Origin: an uncultured Myxococcales bacterium
GTDB taxonomy: Bacteria; Myxococcota_A; UBA9042; CAIXZC01
Assembly (NCBI GenBank): GCA_903895725.1
Contig: CAITUV010000007.1
Coordinates: 62,001-126,000, forward strand
Direction: 5' to 3'
Length of the DNA: 64,000 nt
The notes beneath the pieces are model-generated. The model was not told where the DNA came from and did no database searches. It saw only the letters and a list, made by a program, of their open reading frames with translations. Shown piece by piece: positions 1-7,565 of the stretch; within the stretch, counting starts at the first letter, position 1, and each line of letters starts with the position of its first letter. The translations under genes and the position numbers were made by a program.

Positions 1-133
1 CCACCACGTGGTGGAGGTCGGGCAACGAGCCGGACGCCCGCAGCCCATCTTCCAGCCCGTTTCGGCTGTTCAGCTTGCGGTGATGCACGAGAGCGGACTT
101 CCCGTCCGCGGGCAGAGGCAATCCCATGGCCAT
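1..133 (-). CDS. Partial unidentified protein, N-terminus only
   Basis: An open frame runs from an ATG at 133 off the left edge with no stop in 44 codons. A strong Shine-Dalgarno, AGGAGGAGGA on the minus strand (137-146), sits 3-6 bases upstream of that ATG. A second in-frame ATG follows two codons later. The visible peptide begins MAMGLPLPADGKSALVHH. It has no signal peptide or membrane segment, and I do not recognise it. Calling it a gene rests on the ribosome-binding site and the uninterrupted frame. It could be co-transcribed with the gene ending at 213, since both run leftward and are about 80 bases apart. Confidence 0.5.
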   Translation of the reverse strand, partial: MAMGLPLPADGKSALVHHRKLNSRNGLEDGLRASGSLPDLHHVV

Positions 134-212
134 TCGTCCTCCTCCTGTCTGAGCCGCCGGCCTCGGAGCGGCAGAGCCAGAGCTGCAGGCTGGCTTGGGC
201 AGTCGACTTCCG

Positions 213-1073
213 CTACTCGAGCCGCCCCCGGTAGAAGCGGAACACCTGCTCATCCGATGTCCACATGGTTCCGTCACCGAACACCAGGTCTTCCACACCC
301 CGCTCCGGAGCGGGGTACTGCCTGATGATGCTCTCACGGGCACTTCCCGTGTCTCTCAGTCGCCTGATGTCGAGGCGGTTCACCACAGCGGACCGAAACT
401 TGTTCTCTGTCTCAAAGAGGTTCCCCTCCGCATATTCCAGTCCCTGGGAGAACCCCTCGTTCTCGTAGGAGAACTCAATCGCGGAAAGAGCATTTCCGGA
501 GGCCAGGGCCTCCTCCCGCCTGACCAGATAGGTCCGGCGAGTCCTCATGAAGTCCGAAATGGCCAGCAGCGACTTCCCCTCCAACTCGACCACGGCACAG
601 GCACTCGTTCCCCCGAGCCCCGTGTCGAATGAGCCCAGGACGACCGCCATGCCATCCGTCAACGACGCCTCCAGGTCGATCCGATACGCCCGGTTGGAAA
701 TATAATCCACGGCCCACAGGCCAGCCCCATCCCAGGACAGCCCACTCGTGTGCACCGCTTCCGGCGGCATGTCAAACCACCGAAGCACCTTCATGTCCTT
801 CGGGTCGATTTCGTAGACACGGGAGCGGGTATCCTTCCAACTGTTGGCGAACACAAGCCGTCCGTCGACCCAGGCAATTCCCTGTGGCGTGTATCCCTCG
901 TCCGCGCCCGGCGTCGGGCCGAGATCCTCCCACGTAGCTTTCCCCGCCAGGTCTTCCTGTTGGAGAATGAAGAGGTTGTGGACACCGTAGCGGCAGCACG
1001 CCACCAGCGCCGCTGCAACCAAGAGCGCTGTGCCCAACAGGACGGGAATCCAGGTCAATGTTCTCTCCCTCAA
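213..1073 (-). CDS. Membrane-anchored beta-propeller-like protein, function unknown
   Basis: The N-terminus has one hydrophobic segment (about residues 6-25, LTWIPVLLGTALLVAAALVA), so the rest is probably outside the cytoplasm. The remainder reads like a propeller of short strands, with recurring phrases such as GIAWVDGRLVFAN, SGLSWDGAGLWAVD and EDLVFGDGTMWTSDE, each beginning around a W or F and a G-D/G-x-L turn. No catalytic motif is visible. The frame stays open to a TTG at 1103. I prefer the TTG at 1073 because GGAG (1083-1086) lies 9 bases upstream and a candidate promoter at 1118-1146 would leave almost no leader for 1103. A lactonase- or NHL-like propeller is possible but unproven. Confidence 0.7.
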   Translation of the reverse strand: MRERTLTWIPVLLGTALLVAAALVACCRYGVHNLFILQQEDLAGKATWEDLGPTPGADEGYTPQGIAWVDGRLVFANSWKDTRSRVYEIDPKDMKVLRWFDMPPEAVHTSGLSWDGAGLWAVDYISNRAYRIDLEASLTDGMAVVLGSFDTGLGGTSACAVVELEGKSLLAISDFMRTRRTYLVRREEALASGNALSAIEFSYENEGFSQGLEYAEGNLFETENKFRSAVVNRLDIRRLRDTGSARESIIRQYPAPERGVEDLVFGDGTMWTSDEQVFRFYRGRLE

Positions 1074-1117
1074 GCGTCCTATCTCCGTTTGGAAGTGCTT
1101 CAATCAACACTGAATAG

Positions 1118-1146
1118 TGGCTACAACCTCCGCCGCCTCATGTCAA
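1118..1146 (-). promoter_or_regulatory. Candidate sigma70-type promoter
   Basis: A perfect -35 TTGACA (1141-1146, minus strand) is followed after 17 bases by a poor -10, TAGCCA (1118-1123). It would drive the leftward gene starting at 1073 or 1103. Confidence 0.35.
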
Positions 1147-1344
1147 GGCCGCTGGCTGGCAGGGAGGCAGCACCCGGGCGGGCAACGGCCTTGAGCGGGC
1201 TACCCGGGTGAGGCATGGGAGTTCCTGCGCTGCGGCCCCAGCGCCTTTCGTCGGCTCTCCCCCTCCTTGCCGCCTGCATCCGGCTGTGCTACTCAAGATC
1301 CGGCGGCTCCACGTGAAAGTGAGAGTCCGGGCCAGGAGGTCGGC

Positions 1345-1884
1345 ATGGAAGCACGCCAGGAGCTGGAGAAGCTGTTCCGGCAGTTCGGGGTCCAGGAGTG
1401 CACCTGGATCGACCCCGAGGACATCGTCGTCGCTCAGTGGGTTCGCATGAAGTGCACCTTCGGATGCCGGGAGTACGGCAAGGCGGGCTGCTGCCCTCCC
1501 AACGTGCCGTCTGTGCCCGAGTGCGAACGTTTCTTTCGGGAATACTCAGTGGCGGCCATCTTCCGATTCGAGAAGCGGGTCGACAAGCCCGAGGACCGGC
1601 ACCGCTGGACCGCTGAAGTGAATCGAGGGCTGCTGGAGCTCGAACGGGCGGTCTTCCTGGCCGGATACCCAAAGGCCTTCCTGCTGTTCATGGATTCGTG
1701 CGCGCTCTGCGAGGAGTGCACCGGAGACCGGGCCCGCTGCAAGCACCCTCGAAAGGCACGTCCTGCACCGGAAGCCATGGCGGTGGACGTGTTCTCGACC
1801 GTCCGACGCTATGGACTGCCCATCCAGGTTCTCACCGACACGACTCAGGCCATGAACCGGTACGCCTTCCTGATGGTGGAGTAG
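1345..1884 (+). CDS. DUF2284 family predicted metal-binding protein
   Basis: This 179-residue cytoplasmic protein has the DUF2284 cysteine pattern. CTFGC at 37-41 is followed by GKAGCCPPN (46-53) and C60. A second cluster follows the hydrophobic strand FLLFMDSCALCEEC, with one more Cys before KHPRKARP. A C-terminal segment, VDVFSTVRRYGLPI, ends the domain. Proteins of this family are thought to bind a metal or iron-sulfur cluster, but no reaction is established. The ATG at 1345 is chosen because AGGAGG (1334-1339) precedes it by 5 bases; upstream in-frame starts lack such a site. It stands alone and converges on the gene ending at 1893, leaving only 8 bases between stops. Confidence 0.85.
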   Translation: MEARQELEKLFRQFGVQECTWIDPEDIVVAQWVRMKCTFGCREYGKAGCCPPNVPSVPECERFFREYSVAAIFRFEKRVDKPEDRHRWTAEVNRGLLELERAVFLAGYPKAFLLFMDSCALCEECTGDRARCKHPRKARPAPEAMAVDVFSTVRRYGLPIQVLTDTTQAMNRYAFLMVE

Positions 1885-1892
1885 GGGGCCTC

Positions 1893-3908
1893 TTACTTCC
1901 AGGCCATGACCCGGACGAAGCCTGAGGTCGGAGACAGGCTGGAGCCGTTCGAATTCACGAAGTCCGCCACGTTGGACGAGCCGCCCTTGATCGTGATCCA
2001 GGCTTCGTTGATGTCGTACACGCCGGTCCCGTTCGTGTAGTTCTGGTGGTAGCTGCCCATGGCCGGAATGAGCCAGCCGGTCCCGTCGGCATTCTGAGCG
2101 ACGTAGACCATGACCAGCGACGGGAAGCGGTGGAAGTCGTGGCGGAACCACTTGTCGCGGTTGCCGACGGCCGTCGAGAGGGCGGTCCATCCCGAGTCGA
2201 AGTCGGGGGCCATCGTCCAGAGCTGCACGCGGCAGAAGCCGCTGGTCGGGGAAACGCTGGCACCGGTCGTGCTACGCATCTCGCACAGGCGGGTCTGCGT
2301 GCGCATCGTCACCTTGACGTCGTCCATCTGCACGATGGCTGTCTGCCGCCATCCCACGCCGTTGTTGTTGCTGGCCGACATGGTGACCGTTCGCCAGCCG
2401 CTGCCGTCCTGGTTCTGGGCGACCTCCACGTAGGCGATGGTCGGGAGCGAGCCGAGGTTGTGCTGGTGCACGTAGGTGTTGCCGGCAGCACAGGTCTGCC
2501 AGCCGCTGTCGAAGTCGGCCGTCTTCTTGAGGGCAAGTATGCGGCCCATGCCGTTGTTCAGGAGGAGGTTCTGGCCGTCGCCGAAGGAGTTGATGGCCGC
2601 GACGTACGTCTCCGTCCTGAGCGTGGCCACCTTGCCGTCGAACGCCGAATAGGCCGATGCATAGGACTCGGAGTTCGCCCCCATTATGGGGGTCGTGACC
2701 TGGGCCCCCTGCTCGGTCGAGCGCGCCACCACGAACAGCAGGTTCGCGTCGGAGATGCCCACCGTGACCGGAAGGGAGGTCCGGTTCGGGAAGGTGAACC
2801 AGTCGGAGTCGCCCACGAGGTAGGGGGAGGGAACGGTCGCTGCCTCGAACTGGTTGGCATGCTTGCCGTCCAGCGTGTCGGCATCGAGGTTCTTCACCGA
2901 GGTCGGAGCAGAAAGGTTGAAGTCGGCTGCCTTGTCCACAGCCCCCTTGTCGTCCGCCATGTAAAGGCCGTCGTGGTTGTGGTCTTTGGTCGCGAGACCG
3001 GCGATCAGGGCATCCACCGCGGCCTTGGTGACGAAGCCGCCAAGCAGGGCATCCACCGCCGCCTTGGTATAGTAGCCGGTAAGCAGGGCATCGACGGCGG
3101 CGGCCGTGTAGTAGCCTGCCAGAAGGCCGTCCACGTCGGCCTTCGTGTAGTAGCTGCTCAGCAGGGCCTCGATCTCCACCTTGGAGAGATAGGCAGCCAG
3201 CAGGCCATCGACCTCGGTCATGGTGTAGTAGTTGCCCAGCATGACGTCGATGTCGGTGATGTCGTAGTAGCCGGCCAGGGCCAGGCTCAGCTCATCTTCG
3301 AAGACAAGGGCATCGGGCACGTCCTTGAGATCGGCCCACTGGCAGGTGCAGCCGGCACCACCGGGGGCATAGCCGTTGTCGAGGAGCCACTGGTCGATGT
3401 TGGTCTTGGTGAGGCACACTTCGTCGACCTTGTCCACTGACACGAACTGGTCCACCGCCTGGCCTCCCAGCGTATCGGCATTCTGGGCGCTCACGCACTC
3501 CTGCGCATGGGTCGAGTAGAACGAGTAGGGGTTGGAGACCACGGTCTGACGGGGCAGCAGCTCGAGCCCCTGATCGCCATCCCACAGGGTGAGCCCGAGG
3601 AAGATTCCTCCCTTCTCGAAGAGCACGGGGTCGAGCGGGTTTTCCGGCAAGGAGCCGAGCGTCACCTGGAATACGCCGGTCACCACGTCGATCTCCTGCT
3701 TCTCCTCCCACAGGGCCTTGCCGCCCGACTGCACGTCATAAAAGCCGAAAGTGACCGACCACTTCCCGCTGAGCGGTCCCCCGGCATCATTCGTGAGGTA
3801 CCCCTGGAAGTGGAGCGTCTCCGGCGGCTGCGCCAGGGCGGGCAGGGTACCGGTCAACATCACGCTCAACGCTGCAACGGCCATCATTACCTGAACCTTG
3901 GTCCACAT
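1893..3908 (-). CDS. Secreted fibre-like protein with YTK..VD.LL repeats
   Basis: A signal peptide ends at ALA (about residue 23), and no lipobox is seen. Residues about 28-130 form a beta-rich head (LHFQGYLTN ... GVFQVTLGS ... NPYSFYST) seen in secreted proteins with phage-collar-like architecture. Residues about 215-305 contain at least nine short repeats of the form YYT.A.VD.LL.G, typical of trimeric fibre or coiled-coil shafts. A 'NADTLDGKHA' linker occurs twice, before and after the shaft. The C-terminal 200 residues hold two related modules, each starting DFDSGW and ending SPTSGF.RV..W. The ATG at 3908 follows GGGAGG. It lies 29 bases downstream of the lipoprotein gene ending at 3938, so the pair is probably an operon. 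A homotrimeric surface fibre is an inference. Confidence 0.75.
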   Translation of the reverse strand: MWTKVQVMMAVAALSVMLTGTLPALAQPPETLHFQGYLTNDAGGPLSGKWSVTFGFYDVQSGGKALWEEKQEIDVVTGVFQVTLGSLPENPLDPVLFEKGGIFLGLTLWDGDQGLELLPRQTVVSNPYSFYSTHAQECVSAQNADTLGGQAVDQFVSVDKVDEVCLTKTNIDQWLLDNGYAPGGAGCTCQWADLKDVPDALVFEDELSLALAGYYDITDIDVMLGNYYTMTEVDGLLAAYLSKVEIEALLSSYYTKADVDGLLAGYYTAAAVDALLTGYYTKAAVDALLGGFVTKAAVDALIAGLATKDHNHDGLYMADDKGAVDKAADFNLSAPTSVKNLDADTLDGKHANQFEAATVPSPYLVGDSDWFTFPNRTSLPVTVGISDANLLFVVARSTEQGAQVTTPIMGANSESYASAYSAFDGKVATLRTETYVAAINSFGDGQNLLLNNGMGRILALKKTADFDSGWQTCAAGNTYVHQHNLGSLPTIAYVEVAQNQDGSGWRTVTMSASNNNGVGWRQTAIVQMDDVKVTMRTQTRLCEMRSTTGASVSPTSGFCRVQLWTMAPDFDSGWTALSTAVGNRDKWFRHDFHRFPSLVMVYVAQNADGTGWLIPAMGSYHQNYTNGTGVYDINEAWITIKGGSSNVADFVNSNGSSLSPTSGFVRVMAWK

Positions 3909-3937
3909 GTCTGCCTCCCGAATGGGGTTGTTTCCGT

Positions 3938-5005
3938 TCAGTCCTTCTTGCCCATCACGCTCAATGCCCCTGCGACGACCCGGTACTGGCCGGCCTGGCT
4001 CTTGCCGGCATACGGAGGGGCGGACAGCACGCCCGTCACGGCATACTTGCCCGCCTTCCAGGTTCCTCCGCACGAGCCGAACGTCCCACCGCGAACGGTG
4101 GCGTTTGCGGCCGCATCCTCGTCGGTCTTCCCATCGCAGTCGTCATCGACCCCGTCCGGCGTGGCGTCCACCGTGATGGGGGTTCCGACGCACTCCCCGT
4201 TGTTGCACTGGTAGTCGGTGCACGGCTCGTCGCCCAGGCACGGGCCCTCCACGGGCTCGTTCTGGCACCCGAGCGTGGGATGGCAGAGCTCTTGAGTGCA
4301 CTCGTTGCCGTCGTTGCACGACACGTACTTTCCCGCCTCGCAGCAACCTCCGGCCGGCATGCACTGCTCGCCCAGTTCCTTCCCCTGTCCGTCGGTGGCG
4401 ATGCGGCATTCGAAGCCTTCCGGACAGTCGGGAGCGGCCATACTGCAGGCCCGGCCGCAGTATCCGTAGGCCGCCCCTTCGGAGATGCACAGCGATCCGG
4501 GGAAGAGACAGTCGGCATCGGACTCGCACAGCCCGCATAGTGTGTCGGTAAGCGGAATGCACACGGACATCACGTCGGGATACTCGACGTAGACGAGCTT
4601 GCAGACCCAGTCCTTGGGGCACGATTCGTCGGTCGTGCAGGTATGGGTGCAGACGCCCACGTCCGAATCCGGATTGATTTGAACGCAGATTCCGCTCTCG
4701 CACTCATCATTGGAGTGGCACTGCTGGGGCGGCTCGGTGGTGGTATCCTGGTCGACGGGCAGGGAATCGAGCTCTGCAAGCTCGAATCCGTCGGTCTGGT
4801 CGGCACCGAGCTGCTCGGCAAAGCCCACGTCAGGCGGCCCGACCTCTTCCGGGATCTGGTCGGCCCCGGTGACCTCGAAAGCCGGGACCGCGGTCCCAGT
4901 GCTCCCGCAGGCGGAGCTGAGGGCGGGCAGGACGAACGCTAGGGCGGGCAGGACGACCCATCTCATGGACCTGCCCCTCCCGTGGAACACAACCTTGTGT
5001 CGCAT
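3938..5005 (-). CDS. Cys-rich surface lipoprotein
   Basis: Its 355 residues begin with a signal peptide and a slightly off-consensus lipobox (ALSSAC, Cys33), then an acidic Asp/Glu/Pro linker. A cysteine-rich module starting CHSNDECESGIC (about residue 95) follows. It is the same type of N-terminal stalk found in the proteins at 15578, 19112 and 57359. Next come a 'CNDGNECTQELCHPTLGC' repeat and one MopE-like motif, DGVDDDCDGKTDED (about 300). The last 50 residues are a small unrecognised tail. The ATG at 5005 has AGGAGG about 9 bases upstream; an internal ATG at 4966 is an alternative. It is the first gene of a likely two-gene operon with the fibre-like gene. Function unknown; a surface protein is inferred from the lipobox. 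Confidence 0.75.
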   Translation of the reverse strand: MRHKVVFHGRGRSMRWVVLPALAFVLPALSSACGSTGTAVPAFEVTGADQIPEEVGPPDVGFAEQLGADQTDGFELAELDSLPVDQDTTTEPPQQCHSNDECESGICVQINPDSDVGVCTHTCTTDESCPKDWVCKLVYVEYPDVMSVCIPLTDTLCGLCESDADCLFPGSLCISEGAAYGYCGRACSMAAPDCPEGFECRIATDGQGKELGEQCMPAGGCCEAGKYVSCNDGNECTQELCHPTLGCQNEPVEGPCLGDEPCTDYQCNNGECVGTPITVDATPDGVDDDCDGKTDEDAAANATVRGGTFGSCGGTWKAGKYAVTGVLSAPPYAGKSQAGQYRVVAGALSVMGKKD

Positions 5006-5051
5006 TGAATTTCCCTCCTGTCTGGACCGGCTCGACCTCTGGCGACAACAA

Positions 5052-5079
5052 ATTCTATCAGACAGAGCGACGGATGGAA
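5052..5079 (-). promoter_or_regulatory. Candidate promoter of the 5005 lipoprotein gene
   Basis: On the minus strand TTCCAT (5074-5079) and TAGAAT (5052-5057) are 16 bases apart. The -10 hexamer is good and the -35 weak. It faces a divergent promoter that uses the same TAGAAT -10. Confidence 0.35.
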
Positions 5080-5125
5080 GCACTTTTCCGGGGACCCGGA
5101 GCGGCAGGCAATCCCTCAAACCCGG

Positions 5126-5154
5126 TTGCCTCCGGATGGTACCGCACGTAGAAT
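5126..5154 (+). promoter_or_regulatory. Candidate promoter of the 5188 lipoprotein gene
   Basis: TTGCCT (5126-5131), 17 bases, TAGAAT (5149-5154). This gives a leader of about 27 bases that includes the GGGGAGGG ribosome-binding site. Confidence 0.5.
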
Positions 5155-5187
5155 GGCGGCTGCCGCTTGCTGCGGGGAGGGATGTCG

Positions 5188-7443
5188 ATGAGGGAAGCTC
5201 TGCTGTCGGCCCGTTGGACGAGGAGACGGTCTCTGGGGATTGGGCGGTCATTCCGGGGGTGGGGGAGGGGAGCACTGCCTGCCTGCCTGGCGGTCCTCGT
5301 GCTGATGGTTGCCGGCGGCTGCTCAACCGAAGGAAGACTGGCCGTGCAGTCGGACGTGGACGGACAGTCGGGTGCGGAGGATGCTGCGCTCTCCGACGTT
5401 GCCTCGAGCGAGGCCGAGCCCGGCGAGGTGCGGATGGAACCGGATGCGGATGGGCTGCAGCTGCCGGACACTGCCTCCGGTGCGGATGTGCCGGACCTGG
5501 CGGGCCAGGACGGAAGTGATGCCCAGGGCGATGCCGACGGTGTGCACGTGGGTGAGCTCCAGGAGGATGTGGGAACCGAGGCATTCTGCGTGCCGGACTG
5601 CCCTGGCAGCTGCGGTCCGGACGGGTGCGGCGGGAGCTGCGGGGAATGCAGCCCTGGGGCAGACTGTGTGGATGGGACGTGCAGCGGCCCGATTCCCTGC
5701 CAGTCGTCCAAGGACTGTGAAATCGGGGTGTGCGACAAGGCACTGGGAATCTGCGTGGAATGCCTCGAGGACGTGGACTGCAACGAGGGATTCCGATGCA
5801 CGGACGGGCTGTGCGTGGAGGCACCGCCCTGCCTGTCGGACAAGGACTGCAAGGCGCTGGAGATGGTGTGCGACAAGGAGGCCGGGTATTGCGTGGGTTG
5901 CCTCGTCGACTTCGACTGTGCGGACGGGCAGTTCTGCAAGGGAGACACGTGCGTGGCGGACGTGTGCGCTGCCGGAACCGACATCTGCAAAGGGGGCTCC
6001 GCGTGGACCTGCTCGGCCAACGGAAGCGAGTACCTGTTGCAGGAGGTGTGCGTGGAGGCCTACTGCGACGGCGGGGCGTGCCAACCGTGGGTCTGCGAAC
6101 CGGGTACCGCCTTCTGCCAGGGCAGCATCGCCATGCTGTGCAACGGGCAGGGAAGCGCGGTCGAATCGGAGGCGGATTGCGAGGCGTTCGGGATGACCTG
6201 CAGCCAGGGTGAGTGCGTGCCCCTGGTCTGCCTTCCCGGTGCCGTGTGGTGCGTGTCCGGCAACGCCAAGGCGGTCTGCGCCCCGGACGGGTCCGGGTAC
6301 GAGACGACGTCCTGCGGGCTGGAGGAGTTCTGCTGGGAAGCCGTGTGCCAGCCCTGGGTTTGCGAACCGCTCGTGTCCTACTGCGCCGGGAACGTGGCGC
6401 TCGTGTGCGACTTGCTGGGCAAGGGGCCAGAAGGAGACGGCGAGGACTGCTTGCAGGCGGGAAAGACGTGCGTGGACGGTGCCTGCATCTGCATTCCTCA
6501 GTGTGAGGGCAAGGAGTGCGGGGACGACGGCTGCGGGGGGAGCTGTGGTACCTGCCCCGCCACCGCTCCCTGCATGTCGGGCTTTTCCTGCGTTGCGGGC
6601 AAGTGCACGGGCTTCCCCATCCCCGGCTGCTGCGTGGCGGACAAGGAGTGCGACGACCAGGACAAGTGCACCACGGACAAGTGTACAGCGAACAAGTGCG
6701 GGCACGTCGACATCTGCTGCGACTCGGACCTGGAATGCAACGACTTCGACGACGTGTGCACCATCGACAAGTGCGTGGACGGAGCCTGCGTGTACGCTCC
6801 CACCGGTGTGGCAGGCTGTTGCAGCCTGGCGTTGTTCCGGGACGACTTCTCCACGGACAAAGGGTGGACCTACGGACCGGAGTGGGGACGAGGCGTGGCG
6901 ACCCAGTCGTCGGGTCAGGTCATGGGGAGCCCGGATCCGGACGTTGACCATACCTCCACTTCGGACAACTACGTGGCCGGCGTCGCGATCGGCGGCAACG
7001 CGTCGGCACCGGTCCATGACTTCTACTGGGCGACCTCTCCGGTCATCAACGCACAGTCCGCCAAGAACCTCCAGATCGGGTACTGGCGTTGGCTCAACAG
7101 CGACTATGTCCCGTTCATGCAGAACCGGGTGGAAGTCTACGACGGTGCCAAATGGGTCACGATCTGGCAGACCGAGGGTTTCGGCACGCAGCCGCAGGAT
7201 GCCGCGTGGACGTTCGTCCAGCAGGACATCTCGGCCTATGCCAACTCGAAGCTGCAGGTCCGTTTCGGGTTCAAAATAGGCAGTGCGGGTGTCTTCACCG
7301 TGTCGGGGTGGAACCTGGACGACGTGACCGTGACCTCCATGCCCGGGGCGGGCGCTGCCGGGCTCTGCTGCAGCGTCACGTCGGACTGTCAGGGGCTTTA
7401 CTCCGAGCCGGTCAAGTGCGTTGGCGGGGAGTGCACGAAGTAG
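5188..7443 (+). CDS. Large Cys-rich lipoprotein with C-terminal jelly-roll-like domain
   Basis: The protein has 751 residues. A signal peptide ends in lipobox VAGGC (Cys45), followed by an acidic linker to about residue 130. The stalk contains 'CG.DGCGGSCG.C' modules near its start and around residue 440, 'C..DKDC' and 'CDK..G.CV.C' repeats, and a region of repeated C.PW.CEP...CAGN units. Residues about 545-720 form one compact domain starting FRDDFSTDKGW and ending GWNLDDVTV, resembling MAM or carbohydrate-binding jelly rolls. A short Cys tail closes it. The ATG at 5188 is chosen over 5182 and TTG 5167 because GGGGAGGG ends 6 bases upstream. The product is probably a surface adhesin or binding protein; ligand unknown. 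It converges on glycogen phosphorylase. Confidence 0.8.
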   Translation: MREALLSARWTRRRSLGIGRSFRGWGRGALPACLAVLVLMVAGGCSTEGRLAVQSDVDGQSGAEDAALSDVASSEAEPGEVRMEPDADGLQLPDTASGADVPDLAGQDGSDAQGDADGVHVGELQEDVGTEAFCVPDCPGSCGPDGCGGSCGECSPGADCVDGTCSGPIPCQSSKDCEIGVCDKALGICVECLEDVDCNEGFRCTDGLCVEAPPCLSDKDCKALEMVCDKEAGYCVGCLVDFDCADGQFCKGDTCVADVCAAGTDICKGGSAWTCSANGSEYLLQEVCVEAYCDGGACQPWVCEPGTAFCQGSIAMLCNGQGSAVESEADCEAFGMTCSQGECVPLVCLPGAVWCVSGNAKAVCAPDGSGYETTSCGLEEFCWEAVCQPWVCEPLVSYCAGNVALVCDLLGKGPEGDGEDCLQAGKTCVDGACICIPQCEGKECGDDGCGGSCGTCPATAPCMSGFSCVAGKCTGFPIPGCCVADKECDDQDKCTTDKCTANKCGHVDICCDSDLECNDFDDVCTIDKCVDGACVYAPTGVAGCCSLALFRDDFSTDKGWTYGPEWGRGVATQSSGQVMGSPDPDVDHTSTSDNYVAGVAIGGNASAPVHDFYWATSPVINAQSAKNLQIGYWRWLNSDYVPFMQNRVEVYDGAKWVTIWQTEGFGTQPQDAAWTFVQQDISAYANSKLQVRFGFKIGSAGVFTVSGWNLDDVTVTSMPGAGAAGLCCSVTSDCQGLYSEPVKCVGGECTK

Positions 7444-7450
7444 GGGAACA

Positions 7451-7465
7451 CAGGGCCGGCCCCTG
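7451..7465. terminator. Possible bidirectional hairpin
   Basis: CAGGG and CCCTG flank a CCGGC loop between two convergent genes. No T-tract follows on either strand, so termination is only suggested by position. Confidence 0.2.
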
Positions 7466-7565
7466 GACCCGGGCGAGGACGAGGAGCACGAGTCCCTGAC
7501 CACGATTCGCGGCCGTCGGCTCTGGCGTGCCCCAAAGGCCGGAGCGTCCGGTGCAGGCTTCGTCT

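Noticed and set aside
2046..3440. 464-codon plus-strand frame opposite the fibre-like gene
   Set aside because: Its valine- and glycine-rich repeats mirror the YYT..VD.LL repeat on the other strand.
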